64,000 nt of DNA from an uncultured Collinsella sp. (lineage in GTDB: Bacteria > Actinomycetota > Coriobacteriia > Coriobacteriales > Coriobacteriaceae), in assembly GCA_900768795.1 (NCBI GenBank), contig CAAGEH010000020.1, positions 1 through 64,000 on the forward strand, written 5' to 3'. The translations under genes were made by a program, and so were the position numbers. A model generated the notes under the pieces. That model was not told the DNA's origin. It saw only the letters and a program-made list of their open reading frames with translations, and searched no databases. Below, one piece after another: positions 16,272 to 24,502 of this stretch (the stretch's first letter is position 1; each line of letters begins with the position of its first letter).

Positions 16272-16385
16272 ATGAAGGTACGTCCTTCGGTCAAGAAGAT
16301 GTGCGATAAGTGCAAAATCATTAGGCGCCATGGCAAGGTCCTCGTTATCTGCGAGAACCCCCGCCATAAGCAGCGTCAGGGTTAA
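16272..16385 (+). CDS. rpmJ: 50S ribosomal protein L36
   Basis: L36 is the smallest large-subunit protein, binding 23S rRNA near the base of the stalk. The ATG at 16272 gives 37 residues, MKVRPSVKKMCDKCKIIRRH and on to HKQRQG. Zinc ligands Cys11, Cys14, Cys27 and His32 are all present, so this is the zinc-binding form. AAAGGAAG precedes the start. It lies in the usual place between infA and rpsM. Confidence 0.96.
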   Translation: MKVRPSVKKMCDKCKIIRRHGKVLVICENPRHKQRQG

Positions 16386-16399
16386 GAGAGGAGACTAAG

Positions 16400-16774
16400 T
16401 TGGCCCGTATTAATGGTGTCGACCTTCCGCGTGAAAAGCGCGTTGAGATCGGTCTGACCTACATTTACGGCATCGGCCGCACTACTGCCACGAAGATCTG
16501 CGCTGAGTGCCAGATCAATCCGGACACTCGTGTCAAGGATCTTACTGAGGACGAGGTCGATCGCGTCCGTAAGTATATCGACGAGAATCATATGATGGTT
16601 GAGGGCGACCTTCGTCGTGACCGCAACCAGAACATCAAGCGCCTTATGGACATCGGCTGCAACCGTGGCCTTCGTCACCGCAAGGGCCTTCCGGTCCGCG
16701 GTCAGCGCACCCACACTAACGCTCGCACCCGCAAGGGCCCGAAGCGTCAGATCGGTGCTAAGAAGAAGAAATAA
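16400..16774 (+). CDS. rpsM: 30S ribosomal protein S13
   Basis: S13 bridges the 30S head with L5 of the large subunit and contacts P-site tRNA. The 124-residue protein begins MARINGVDLPREKRVEIGLT and has the helix-two-turn-helix region and the C-terminal RHRKGLPVRGQRTHTNARTR that reaches tRNA. The start is TTG at 16400 with AGAGGAG upstream; there is no in-frame ATG that would preserve the conserved N-terminus. Confidence 0.97.
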   Translation: MARINGVDLPREKRVEIGLTYIYGIGRTTATKICAECQINPDTRVKDLTEDEVDRVRKYIDENHMMVEGDLRRDRNQNIKRLMDIGCNRGLRHRKGLPVRGQRTHTNARTRKGPKRQIGAKKKK

Positions 16775-16788
16775 GGAGCGCTAGATAG

Positions 16789-17193
16789 ATGGCTACTGCT
16801 AAGAAGAACGTACGCGCTACCCGTCTTAAGCGCGCCGATCGTAAGAACGTCTCCGTGGGCCAGGCTCACATCCGTTCTACGTTCAACAACACGATCATTT
16901 CGATCACCGATCCCCAGGGCAATGTCATTGCCTGGAAGTCCGCCGGTCAGGTTGGATTCAAGGGTTCCCGTAAATCGACTCCTTTTGCTGCCCAGATGGC
17001 TGCCGAGGCTTGCGCCAAGCAGGCTATGGAGCACGGCATGCACAAGGTCGCCGTCTTCGTCAAGGGCCCTGGTTCCGGTCGTGAGACCGCTATCCGCTCC
17101 CTTCAGGCCGCTGGTCTCGAGGTTTCGAGCATCCAGGACAAGACTCCCATTCCGCACAACGGCTGCCGCCCCAAAAAGCGTCGCCGCGTGTAA
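16789..17193 (+). CDS. rpsK: 30S ribosomal protein S11
   Basis: S11 forms the 30S platform near the mRNA Shine-Dalgarno helix. The 134-residue product has the GQAHIRSTFNNTIISITDPQ core, the SAGQVGFKGSRKSTPFAAQ segment and the C-terminal PHNGCRPKKRRRV typical of bacterial S11. AAGGAG lies upstream of the ATG. rpsD begins 20 bases on. Confidence 0.97.
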   Translation: MATAKKNVRATRLKRADRKNVSVGQAHIRSTFNNTIISITDPQGNVIAWKSAGQVGFKGSRKSTPFAAQMAAEACAKQAMEHGMHKVAVFVKGPGSGRETAIRSLQAAGLEVSSIQDKTPIPHNGCRPKKRRRV

Positions 17194-17212
17194 CTGAAAG
17201 GATCGAACTAAT

Positions 17213-17809
17213 ATGGCAATCGACAGGACTCCTGTTCTTAAGCGCTGCCGTCAGCTGGGCATCGATCCCGCCGAGCTCGGTTACAGCAGCAAGAAGGAAT
17301 CTATCCGTCAGCCCAAGCGCCGTCGCAAGGAATCTGAGTACGGCATGCAGCTGCGCGAGAAGCAGAAGGTTAAATTCATTTACGGCGTGCTCGAGAAGCA
17401 GTTCCACAGCTACTTCCTCAAGGCTCGTAAGATGAACGGCATCACCGGTGACAACCTGATGATCATCCTCGAGTCTCGCCTCGACAACGTTGTCTTCCGT
17501 CTCGGTTTTGCCCGCACTCGTAAAGAGGCCCGTCAGACCGTTCGCCACGGCCACTTCACCGTAAACGGCAAGCGCGTGGACATTCCGTCCTACCGCGTCA
17601 AGGCCGGCGACGTTGTCGCTGTCGGCGAGAAGTATCGCGACCTGCTCCCCATCAAGGAGGCGCTGATTTCCTCCGAGCGTTTTGAGGTCCCCGGTTGGCT
17701 CGAGGTCGATATCGAGAAGCTGTCTGGTAACGTGATCGCTCTGCCGACGCGTGAGCAGATCAGCGGTGATATCAACGAGCAGCTCATCGTCGAGCTCTAC
17801 TCTAAGTAG
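17213..17809 (+). CDS. rpsD: 30S ribosomal protein S4
   Basis: S4 is a primary 16S rRNA binder that nucleates 30S assembly. The 198-residue protein has the N-terminal helical domain and an S4 RNA-binding domain (RLDNVVFRLGFARTRKEARQ, then VNGKRVDIPSYRVKAGDVV). The N-terminus has one cysteine only (Cys12), so it is the zinc-free version. In many bacteria S4 regulates the alpha operon; I see no clear leader for that here. Confidence 0.96.
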   Translation: MAIDRTPVLKRCRQLGIDPAELGYSSKKESIRQPKRRRKESEYGMQLREKQKVKFIYGVLEKQFHSYFLKARKMNGITGDNLMIILESRLDNVVFRLGFARTRKEARQTVRHGHFTVNGKRVDIPSYRVKAGDVVAVGEKYRDLLPIKEALISSERFEVPGWLEVDIEKLSGNVIALPTREQISGDINEQLIVELYSK

Positions 17810-17841
17810 TCCATTTGGGCTGCTGAGGCTGGAGGTAATAC

Positions 17842-18783
17842 ATGCAAGAATTCATTAGGCCTCAGGTTCAGGTCGAGGAAATCAACGAAACGTCTGCGCG
17901 CGTTTCCGTTGAGCCTCTTGAGCGCGGCTATGGTGACACGCTCGGCAATTCGCTCCGTCGTGTCCTGCTCTCCTCTCTTGAGGGAGCTGCCGTTGAGGCC
18001 ATCCAGATCGATGGTGCTCAGCATGAGTTCATGAGCATTCCCAACATGGTTGAGGATGTCACGGACATCGTGCTGAACGTCAAGGGCCTTGTTTTTAGTG
18101 CTCTTGGCACCACCAAAGAGGCCACGGCAACCATTTCCGTTGATGGTCCGTGCGAGGTCACCGGTGCCGATTTCTTCGTTCCGTCTGATTTCGAGCTGGT
18201 TAATCCCGAGAAGCACATTGCCACCCTCACCGAGGGCGGCCACCTCACGATGAGCATGCGCATCGGATACGGTCGCGGTTACGTCTCCTATGAGGCAAAC
18301 AAGCGCGATAACGACCCGATCGGCGTTATCCCCGTCGACTCCCTGTATTCTCCTGTTAAGCGCTGCGCCAAGCTCGTCGAGGCTTGCCGCGTCGGTCAGC
18401 ACACCGACTTCGATCGTCTTGTTCTCGAGATCGAGACCAACGGCGCTTTGAGCCCGCGTGACGCTGTCGTTAAGGCCGCTAACATCATCAACCAGCACAT
18501 GGCCGCCTTCATGAACCTCGCTGAGACTCCTGAGGAGGAAGAGGAGACTTCCATCTTCGCTCCCGAGGAGACCACCGATAACGCTGAGCTCGATAAGCAG
18601 ATTGAGGATCTCGACCTGTCGGTCCGTTCCTACAACTGCCTCAAGCGTGCCAGCATTCATTCGGTCCGTCAGCTCGTTGAGTTCTCGGAAAATGACCTTC
18701 TTAACATCCGTAACTTCGGTGTTAAGTCGATCGAAGAAGTGAAGGATAAGCTTGAGTCGATGGGCCTGAGCCTTAAGGCTTAA
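17842..18783 (+). CDS. rpoA: RNA polymerase alpha subunit
   Basis: Alpha dimerises to start polymerase assembly, and its C-terminal domain binds promoter UP elements and activators. The 313-residue protein has the N-terminal assembly domain (GYGDTLGNSLRRVLLSSLEG at about residues 31-50), an acidic linker (PEEEEETSIFAPEETTDN) and the C-terminal domain with LDLSVRSYNCLKRASIHSV and NFGVKSIEEVKDKL. GGAGG precedes the ATG. It lies between rpsD and rplQ in conserved order. Confidence 0.97.
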   Translation: MQEFIRPQVQVEEINETSARVSVEPLERGYGDTLGNSLRRVLLSSLEGAAVEAIQIDGAQHEFMSIPNMVEDVTDIVLNVKGLVFSALGTTKEATATISVDGPCEVTGADFFVPSDFELVNPEKHIATLTEGGHLTMSMRIGYGRGYVSYEANKRDNDPIGVIPVDSLYSPVKRCAKLVEACRVGQHTDFDRLVLEIETNGALSPRDAVVKAANIINQHMAAFMNLAETPEEEEETSIFAPEETTDNAELDKQIEDLDLSVRSYNCLKRASIHSVRQLVEFSENDLLNIRNFGVKSIEEVKDKLESMGLSLKA

Positions 18784-18811
18784 TGCTTAGCATATTGAGG
18801 AGAAACTGACC

Positions 18812-19288
18812 ATGCGTCATAACGTTAAGAAAGGCCTTAAGCTCGGCACTGACGCCAGCCACACCAAGGCCATGAAGAAGAGCCTTGCTCAGGCACTCTT
18901 CATCAACGATCGTATCAAGACGACCGAGACCCGCGCCAAGGCTCTTCGTTCTTTTGTCGAGCCGATCATCACGTGGGCTAAGAAGGGCGACCTTCACTCC
19001 CGTCGTCTTGCTATCGCCAAGCTTGGCGACAAGCAGCTCGTTGCTGAGATTTTTGACAAGGCCGCTCAGGGTATGTGGGCTGATCGCAACGGCGGTTACA
19101 CTCGCATTCTCAAGCTCGGTAACCGCAAGGGCGATAACGCTCCTATCGTTATCATGGAGCTTGTGACCGAGCCCTGCACTCCCAAGACCAAGAAGGCCGC
19201 GCCTGCTCCTAAGAAGGCCGCCAAGAAGGTCGAGAAGGTCGAGGAGGCCGCTGAGGCTTCTGAGGCTGAGGAGAATGCTGCCGAGTAG
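18812..19288 (+). CDS. rplQ: 50S ribosomal protein L17 with Lys/Ala/Glu-rich tail
   Basis: L17 lies near the tunnel exit on the large subunit. The first 117 or so residues are standard L17 (MRHNVKKGLKLGTDASHTKA, NDRIKTTETRAKALR, IVIMELV). They are followed by about 40 residues rich in Lys and Ala that turn to Glu and Ala, giving 158 residues against the usual 115-130 in many bacteria. Such tails occur in other actinobacteria. It is the last ribosomal gene of the cluster and is followed by a strong terminator. Confidence 0.95.
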   Translation: MRHNVKKGLKLGTDASHTKAMKKSLAQALFINDRIKTTETRAKALRSFVEPIITWAKKGDLHSRRLAIAKLGDKQLVAEIFDKAAQGMWADRNGGYTRILKLGNRKGDNAPIVIMELVTEPCTPKTKKAAPAPKKAAKKVEKVEEAAEASEAEENAAE

Positions 19289-19310
19289 CTTTGCACGGCA
19301 TTCGCTTTTT

Positions 19311-19338
19311 AGGGACATCTTCGGATGTCCCTTTTTTT
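19311..19338 (+). terminator. Terminator of the ribosomal/rpoA operon
   Basis: GGGACATC (19312-19319), a TTCG loop and GATGTCCC (19324-19331) form a perfect stem followed by seven T residues. This is a textbook intrinsic terminator closing the rplE-rplQ transcription unit. Confidence 0.93.
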
Positions 19339-19406
19339 ATCGAGTTAATCCTTAGGGTTCGCTTCGTCGCCTTTATTTTTATGTGTGCCGGGGAGTTTCT
19401 CTTGGC

Positions 19407-19412
19407 TATAAT
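19407..19412 (+). promoter_or_regulatory. Candidate -10 element for truA
   Basis: A perfect TATAAT lies 29 bases upstream of the truA ATG, downstream of the operon terminator. No convincing -35 hexamer is seen 16-18 bases upstream. The position just after a terminator makes a separate truA promoter reasonable. Confidence 0.45.
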
Positions 19413-19440
19413 CGCATCGTTCTGAACGGAGAGCATCATC

Positions 19441-20259
19441 ATGGATATGCTGTGCATGGATTCGTCTGATTCTTGGACCCTCGTGCTTCGCGTTGGTTAC
19501 GATGGCGGCGCCTATTCCGGTTTTGCCGAACAAAAGGACGATGTGAAGACGATCGCTGGTGAGCTTCGCTGCGCCATCGAGGTTTTTCTGAGACGTCCTG
19601 TCGATCTGACATGCGCCGGGCGTACCGATGCCGGTGTTCATGCCCAGAGCCAGTATGTTAGCTTTCCAGCCTTTCCGGAGGAGCTTGATATCCCGCGTCG
19701 TCGTTGGATTCGAGCCATGGATGCGCTTTTGCCGCGGGATATAACCGTAAATGGCGTTTTTCGCGCCGGTGCGTCATTCTCAGCTCGTTTTGATGCGCTT
19801 TCGCGTACGTATGTCTATCGAATAGTCGACTCCGATTTGCGTCCGCTTCAAACGCGTTCTTTTGTATGGTGGCATCGGTTTCCCCTTGATGACGCCGCTA
19901 TGAACGTTGCCGCTTCTTATCTCATCGGCGAGCAGGATTTTAAGAGCTTCTGCAAAGTGTCCTCCGCCGTAGGGAAAAGCACCTGCCGTAATGTCATTTC
20001 TGCATCGTTGAGTCGGCAGCAGGAGTTTGGGGAGGACATTCTTGCTTTTCGGATTCAAGGGAATGCTTTTCTCCATAACATGGTTCGCAGTATTGTGGGT
20101 ACTTTGGTCGAGGTTGGCATGCACCGAAAGGACCCCGAATGGGTACGCGAAGTAATCGCTGCGCGTGATCGCCAGGCCGCCGGCCCTACTGCGCCGGCAT
20201 CAGGTCTTACTTTTGTTGATGTTGAATATCCGGCATCCGCTCTTATCTCTCTTGAGTAG
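19441..20259 (+). CDS. truA: tRNA pseudouridine(38-40) synthase
   Basis: TruA makes pseudouridine at positions 38-40 of the tRNA anticodon arm. The 272-residue protein contains the catalytic CAGRTDAGVHA motif, with Asp63 as nucleophile, an early RVGYDGGAYSGFAEQ and the FRIQGNAFLHNMVRSIVGTL C-terminal motif. GGAGAG precedes the ATG at 19441; an ATG two codons later is also possible. It lies downstream of rplQ, as in many Gram-positive bacteria, but has its own -10 candidate. Confidence 0.95.
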   Translation: MDMLCMDSSDSWTLVLRVGYDGGAYSGFAEQKDDVKTIAGELRCAIEVFLRRPVDLTCAGRTDAGVHAQSQYVSFPAFPEELDIPRRRWIRAMDALLPRDITVNGVFRAGASFSARFDALSRTYVYRIVDSDLRPLQTRSFVWWHRFPLDDAAMNVAASYLIGEQDFKSFCKVSSAVGKSTCRNVISASLSRQQEFGEDILAFRIQGNAFLHNMVRSIVGTLVEVGMHRKDPEWVREVIAARDRQAAGPTAPASGLTFVDVEYPASALISLE

Positions 20260-20382
20260 TTTATTGCTTCTTATGGTGATGCTTTGTTCATGCCGTGCAG
20301 CTTTTTCGCTTACATTCAATGACGCCTTCGGGGTTGTAACATACGCATAGACATTCAAGTTCCAATTGAAGGTGGTGGCAAG

Positions 20383-21438
20383 TTGCCGATACGTGCAAGC
20401 GCTCAGCCGGCGGTTTCGATTGTCATCGCCTGTCATAATTGCCAGGACACGCTCTCTCGCGTTGTCGAGAGCGTTTTGCGTGCCGAAACCCATTCGATTC
20501 AGCTGCTGCTTGTGGACTGTCGATCGGGAGACCGCACCCTGTCCATTGCCAGGTCATTTGAAGACCTGGATATTCGTGTCGATGTTCTCGAGTGCGATAC
20601 TAAAGACTTGTATGAAGGTGCTGTTTTTGGAATCTCCCATGCCCGCGGCTCCTACATTTCTTTACTTGATGCCCGCGACTGGTTCTCGCCTGAGTCGCTG
20701 GATACACTTGTCAGTTATGTTGACACGCATAGAAGCTCTCTAATATGTCCAAATCGCTCGATTGATATTGATTTGGGTAGCGGGGAGGTAAAGAGCGATA
20801 AAACGTCATATGCGGCATTTGGAGCCGATGATTTCCACTCTTTGAGCCGAGCGCTTCCTATGATGCTTTCGAATGGGATGTTTGCTTCGGTTTCCGGATG
20901 GCTTATCGACCGGGACCTGTTCGACGGTATGGACGAGAATCTTGCCGAGCGACTTCAGTTCGAATCCGTCTTTCTTTTGGATTGTCTGAAACGTTCGCGC
21001 TCGCTTGCCGTAGTTCCGCTTGCTTGCTGTCATGTGCATGGAGACTATCTTGCAGATCGATACTCCGAAAAAGTCGATCAGTCGTTCGATGGGGAGTGCT
21101 CTGCGCTAAGCGACCTGGCGAGCGCGTGGAAGTTGACGGGCGACTCGGATTTTGCTCGCGCTATGGCTCATCGGATTTTTGACCTTGCGGTTTTTGGCAT
21201 TGAGAATCTTTCGCTGAGTCCCAAAAGTGTTGGGGCAAACGAGCGAAATGCCCGCGTCAGGGCCCTTCTTATGAACGAGAACGTGGTCTCGGCTCTTGAA
21301 GTGCTTAAGCCGCGTGCACGCGATTTAGCTCCACTCTATGTTCCGATGCGAAAGGGCAACGTTGCGGTCTGCTGCATGACATCGTGGATGCTTAATCTGC
21401 TTAGCCCTATTACGCACGTCTGTTGCCTGTACTCGTAG
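20383..21438 (+). CDS. Family 2 glycosyltransferase
   Basis: The first 110 residues match the GT-A fold of family 2 enzymes, which transfer sugars from nucleotide donors: VSIVIACHNCQDTLSRVVES, the donor-binding VDCRSGDRT, and ISLLDARDW where the DxD-like metal site is expected. The remaining 230 residues are not recognisable and have no clear membrane helix except a short hydrophobic end. The start is TTG at 20383 with AAGGTGG upstream. It has no glycan-gene neighbours, so the acceptor is unknown. It sits alone between truA and argR. Confidence 0.75.
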   Translation: MPIRASAQPAVSIVIACHNCQDTLSRVVESVLRAETHSIQLLLVDCRSGDRTLSIARSFEDLDIRVDVLECDTKDLYEGAVFGISHARGSYISLLDARDWFSPESLDTLVSYVDTHRSSLICPNRSIDIDLGSGEVKSDKTSYAAFGADDFHSLSRALPMMLSNGMFASVSGWLIDRDLFDGMDENLAERLQFESVFLLDCLKRSRSLAVVPLACCHVHGDYLADRYSEKVDQSFDGECSALSDLASAWKLTGDSDFARAMAHRIFDLAVFGIENLSLSPKSVGANERNARVRALLMNENVVSALEVLKPRARDLAPLYVPMRKGNVAVCCMTSWMLNLLSPITHVCCLYS

Positions 21439-21592
21439 CAGACTTTGAAATCGCGTCCGAGTCGACATCTATCGAGTCGCCAAAATAAACGCCATGTTTC
21501 GGCTTTGAGTCCAACGTGTAACGCATTCATAAACCTGCACCCCACTAATAGAATATTCAAAAACAAGGCATGGATATGCAAAGGTATTTAAT

Positions 21593-22030
21593 ATGGCTAA
21601 GGCTCGAGCTGAACGAAAAGCGGCAATTAAAGAGATTGTTCGCGATGACGATATACGCACACAGCGTGTGCTTGTAGAGCGTCTGCTAAAACGTGGTTTT
21701 ACTTGCACTCAGGCCACGGTTTCTCGTGATATTGCCGACCTTGGATTAAAGAAGCTTCCCGATGGCGTCTATGTTCTCGCTGAAGATTTGCATCTTCAGA
21801 AAATGGTGTCTGAACTCGTTAACGGGGTCTCTCGGTCGGATAATTTGATTCTGATAAAAACACAACCGGGGACCGCATCGGGCATAGCGGCGGCAGTGGA
21901 TGCGGCGCATCTTCCTCATATTTTGGGAACGCTTGCGGGCAGCGATACCATTTTGGTCATTGCTCAAAATGCTTCTTGTGCCGAAAAGCTGGAATCGATG
22001 CTTAATAAACTAGGTCGGTTTGATGTTTGA
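21593..22030 (+). CDS. argR: Arginine repressor
   Basis: ArgR is a hexameric regulator that binds L-arginine and represses arginine synthesis genes. The 145-residue product has the winged helix with TCTQATVSRDIADLGL (about residues 36-51) and the C-terminal core with TQPGTASGIAAAVDAA and GTLAGSDTILVI that bind arginine. Upstream, a GAATATTC palindrome at 21551-21558 is weakly like an ARG half-box; I see no full operator. No arg biosynthetic genes are in the window. It stops at TGA. Confidence 0.93.
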   Translation: MAKARAERKAAIKEIVRDDDIRTQRVLVERLLKRGFTCTQATVSRDIADLGLKKLPDGVYVLAEDLHLQKMVSELVNGVSRSDNLILIKTQPGTASGIAAAVDAAHLPHILGTLAGSDTILVIAQNASCAEKLESMLNKLGRFDV

Positions 22031-22098
22031 GACGACGAGGGCGTGTTCCTCTCATTAGCTGTTTTTTCGCAACTTGATAGTTTCTAATGCGGATTCAT

Positions 22099-22137
22099 AA
22101 AAACGGGACGCCCTTTTAAAAAGGACGTCCCGTTTTG
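22099..22137. terminator. Bidirectional terminator between argR and the PBP gene
   Basis: AAAACGGGACG (22100-22110) pairs with CGTCCCGTTTT (22126-22136), with CCCTTTTAAAAAGG in the loop region able to extend it. Flanking A and T tracts allow it to serve both converging genes. Confidence 0.85.
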
Positions 22138-22164
22138 GTTTATCGGTTCGATACGGCCAGATTG

Positions 22165-24363
22165 CTAGTTTCCCTGATCTGGACTGCTGGGTGTTGTGGG
22201 CTCTGGTGTTGGGTTGGGCTCTGGTGTTGGGTTGGGGGCTGGGGTGGGTTCTACATTTCCACCGTTGTTATTTCCGTTGTTGACGCCGTTATTGCCGCCA
22301 TCACCTGCGGCATTATCTCCCGTGCTTCCGGTCGTGTTGTTGTCGTTTGGTTGATTCTCTGCAGCATTCTCTTCGTTTACCTGACTTCCGTCAGTGTTTT
22401 CATCTTCTTCAGATTCTCCGTAGATTCCTGCCTTGAATTTCCAAGAGCTATTGTCCTTGTATGTCGGCTTCTTGTCGGTTGAGGGGAATTCCTCACGCGC
22501 CACCCCTGCGAGTGCGGATTCCATGAATCGTTTAAAGGTCGGAAGCGTAAGTTGCGCATTTGAAAGGTGCCCACCGTAAACGGATTTAATTTCCTGGCCA
22601 GAATTGTAGCCGGTCCAAATGGCAACGGAGAGTTGAGGCGTATAGCCGCAGAACCAAAGGTTATCGTACGTTTCCGTCGTGCCGGTTTTGCCGGCAACTG
22701 GCTGGTCGATGTTGGGGGAGTAGCCCTTTGCGGTGCCGCGCTTGACGACGCCCTCGAGCACCTCATTGACTGTCTGTGCAACCTCGGGTTCAAGTGCCTC
22801 TGTGGGTGAATCGGTGTGCTTGTAGATTGCCTTTCCTTTGCGGGAGACGATCTCTGTAATGGCAATAGTGTCTCTCTGCTGTCCACCTGATGCGAACGTT
22901 GCAAATGATCCTGCCATTTCAAGCGGGGATATGCTGCTAGTACCGAGCGTCATCGAGGGCGTATTTTGGAACTTGACGTTTTTGAGTCCTACGGCTTTGC
23001 CGGTTTCAATAATTTTTTCGTTACCGATTGCGTTTGCAACCTGCGCATAGCCAGTGTTGGATGACAGCTCGGTCGCGCGGGCTAGGGATACGGTCCCATA
23101 GGAGGTGTTGGCAAAGTTCTGCACGGTCCAATTGGATGACATCTTCAGCGGGGAATCGCAGTTAATGAGAATGCTCGGATTCATACCTTCTTTAATGGCA
23201 GTTGCAAGCGTGAAAGCTTTGAATGTTGAGCCGGTCTGTCTTTTTGAGATGGCATAGTTGATATGGTTGGCGTCTGCGTAGTAATCGCGTCCTCCGACCA
23301 TGGCCTTGATGTAGCCTGTCTTGGGATCAACGGCGACCAAGGACATCTGCAAATCCTTGAGACCGGAATCATTGAGCGTCTGTTTGACAGAGTCTTCGGC
23401 CTTTTGCTGAATCGTAGGGTCGATAGTCGTCTTGACGGTGAGGCCGCCCTTAAAGACGACGTCGCTCGAGAACTCCTTCGACAGGAGCTTACGAACGTAA
23501 TCAACGAAATAAGGATTCGAATAGACATTAATGCCGCTGGAGGATGTCTCGCTCATGTTGAGCGTAATCGGCTCGGCTTTCGCTTTATCGCATTCCTCTT
23601 GGGTGATGTGACCCAGACGCAACATGTTGTCGAGAACCTTGTTGCGGCGATTGGTCGCATATTGGGGGTTAGTTGCGGGATCATAAAGCGTTGGAGAGTT
23701 GGGCAAGCCGATTAGCAGAGCGGCTTCAGGTAGTGTGAGGTCTTTGGCGGATTTCGAGAAATACGTTTCCGAAGCGGCTTCAATGCCGTAGGCGCCGTGT
23801 CCATAGTAGATGGTGTTGAGATACATCATAAGGATGTCGTCTTTGGAGTAGGTCTCCTCCATCTTGGTGGCGATATACGCCTCGCGCACTTTGCGTTCGA
23901 TAGTCTGCGTGAACTGCTCATCGGAGAGGATGGTGTTGCGGACGAGCTGCTGCGTAATCGTGGAAGCGCCTTCGTGACCGCCACCGAGCGTGACAACTGC
24001 TGCGCGCGCAATGCCCATCAGATCGACGCCGCCGTGCACGTAAAAACGTTCGTCCTCTACGTCGACGGTGCCTTCAATCACATATTTTGAAACCTGGTCT
24101 TTGGTAACGCTTTTGCGGTTTTGCGCAAAGAAGCTTGCGATTTTATTGCCGTTGCAATCCACGACGGTTGTGGGCTCGGAGACGAGGTATGCGTCAGCGG
24201 ATTCGTAGTCGGGCAGGTCCTGAAGCCATCGGTTGATGTTACCGATCATACCGACGCCGAAGGCAACGCCTGTGAGCAGGAAGAAACATAAAAATGAAAC
24301 GATGACAATGGGAATGGTGTGCGTTTTGGCGCGTTGGCGGCTGTGTCGCTCGCGAGGACCCAT
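22165..24363 (-). CDS. Class A penicillin-binding protein (transglycosylase/transpeptidase)
   Basis: This bifunctional enzyme polymerises and crosslinks peptidoglycan. The 732-residue protein has a cytoplasmic basic start, a membrane helix at about residues 17-39, a GT51 domain (VDVEDERFYVHGG, GASTITQQLVRN, ERKVREAYIA) and a transpeptidase domain with STFK catalytic Ser, SSN and KTGT motifs in order. The last 70 residues are low-complexity, Asn/Gly-rich then Pro-Thr-Pro-Glu repeats, encoded by an 18-base tandem duplication near 22199-22234; such tails usually lie in the wall. AGGAGGTC precedes the ATG. It is divergent from the U32 gene. Confidence 0.94.
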   Translation of the reverse strand: MGPRERHSRQRAKTHTIPIVIVSFLCFFLLTGVAFGVGMIGNINRWLQDLPDYESADAYLVSEPTTVVDCNGNKIASFFAQNRKSVTKDQVSKYVIEGTVDVEDERFYVHGGVDLMGIARAAVVTLGGGHEGASTITQQLVRNTILSDEQFTQTIERKVREAYIATKMEETYSKDDILMMYLNTIYYGHGAYGIEAASETYFSKSAKDLTLPEAALLIGLPNSPTLYDPATNPQYATNRRNKVLDNMLRLGHITQEECDKAKAEPITLNMSETSSSGINVYSNPYFVDYVRKLLSKEFSSDVVFKGGLTVKTTIDPTIQQKAEDSVKQTLNDSGLKDLQMSLVAVDPKTGYIKAMVGGRDYYADANHINYAISKRQTGSTFKAFTLATAIKEGMNPSILINCDSPLKMSSNWTVQNFANTSYGTVSLARATELSSNTGYAQVANAIGNEKIIETGKAVGLKNVKFQNTPSMTLGTSSISPLEMAGSFATFASGGQQRDTIAITEIVSRKGKAIYKHTDSPTEALEPEVAQTVNEVLEGVVKRGTAKGYSPNIDQPVAGKTGTTETYDNLWFCGYTPQLSVAIWTGYNSGQEIKSVYGGHLSNAQLTLPTFKRFMESALAGVAREEFPSTDKKPTYKDNSSWKFKAGIYGESEEDENTDGSQVNEENAAENQPNDNNTTGSTGDNAAGDGGNNGVNNGNNNGGNVEPTPAPNPTPEPNPTPEPTTPSSPDQGN

Positions 24364-24380
24364 ATTTTGACCTCCTAGAA

Positions 24381-24401
24381 GCCATGTCGAAATGACATGG
24401 C
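24381..24401 (-). other. Leader hairpin before the PBP ribosome site
   Basis: GCCATGTC (24381-24388) and GACATGGC (24394-24401) form a perfect inverted repeat about ten bases upstream of the minus-strand AGGAGGTC ribosome site. It may be an operator or a leader hairpin for the penicillin-binding protein gene; nothing in the sequence identifies a binding protein. Confidence 0.4.
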
Positions 24402-24431
24402 GGCGTACATACGTACTTAATAGAATAGCGC

Positions 24432-24475
24432 ATTAGCTGATGGAGTTCGTTTATGTATGCTTATGGTCAGCTAAT
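24432..24475. other. Nine-base inverted repeat upstream of second U32 gene
   Basis: ATTAGCTGA (24432-24440) is repeated inverted as TCAGCTAAT (24467-24475) around 26 bases, in the divergent region between the PBP and U32 genes. It could be a leader hairpin or operator. Confidence 0.35.
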
Positions 24476-24502
24476 TCACGCAAACCCTGAGGAGGAGGAC
24501 GT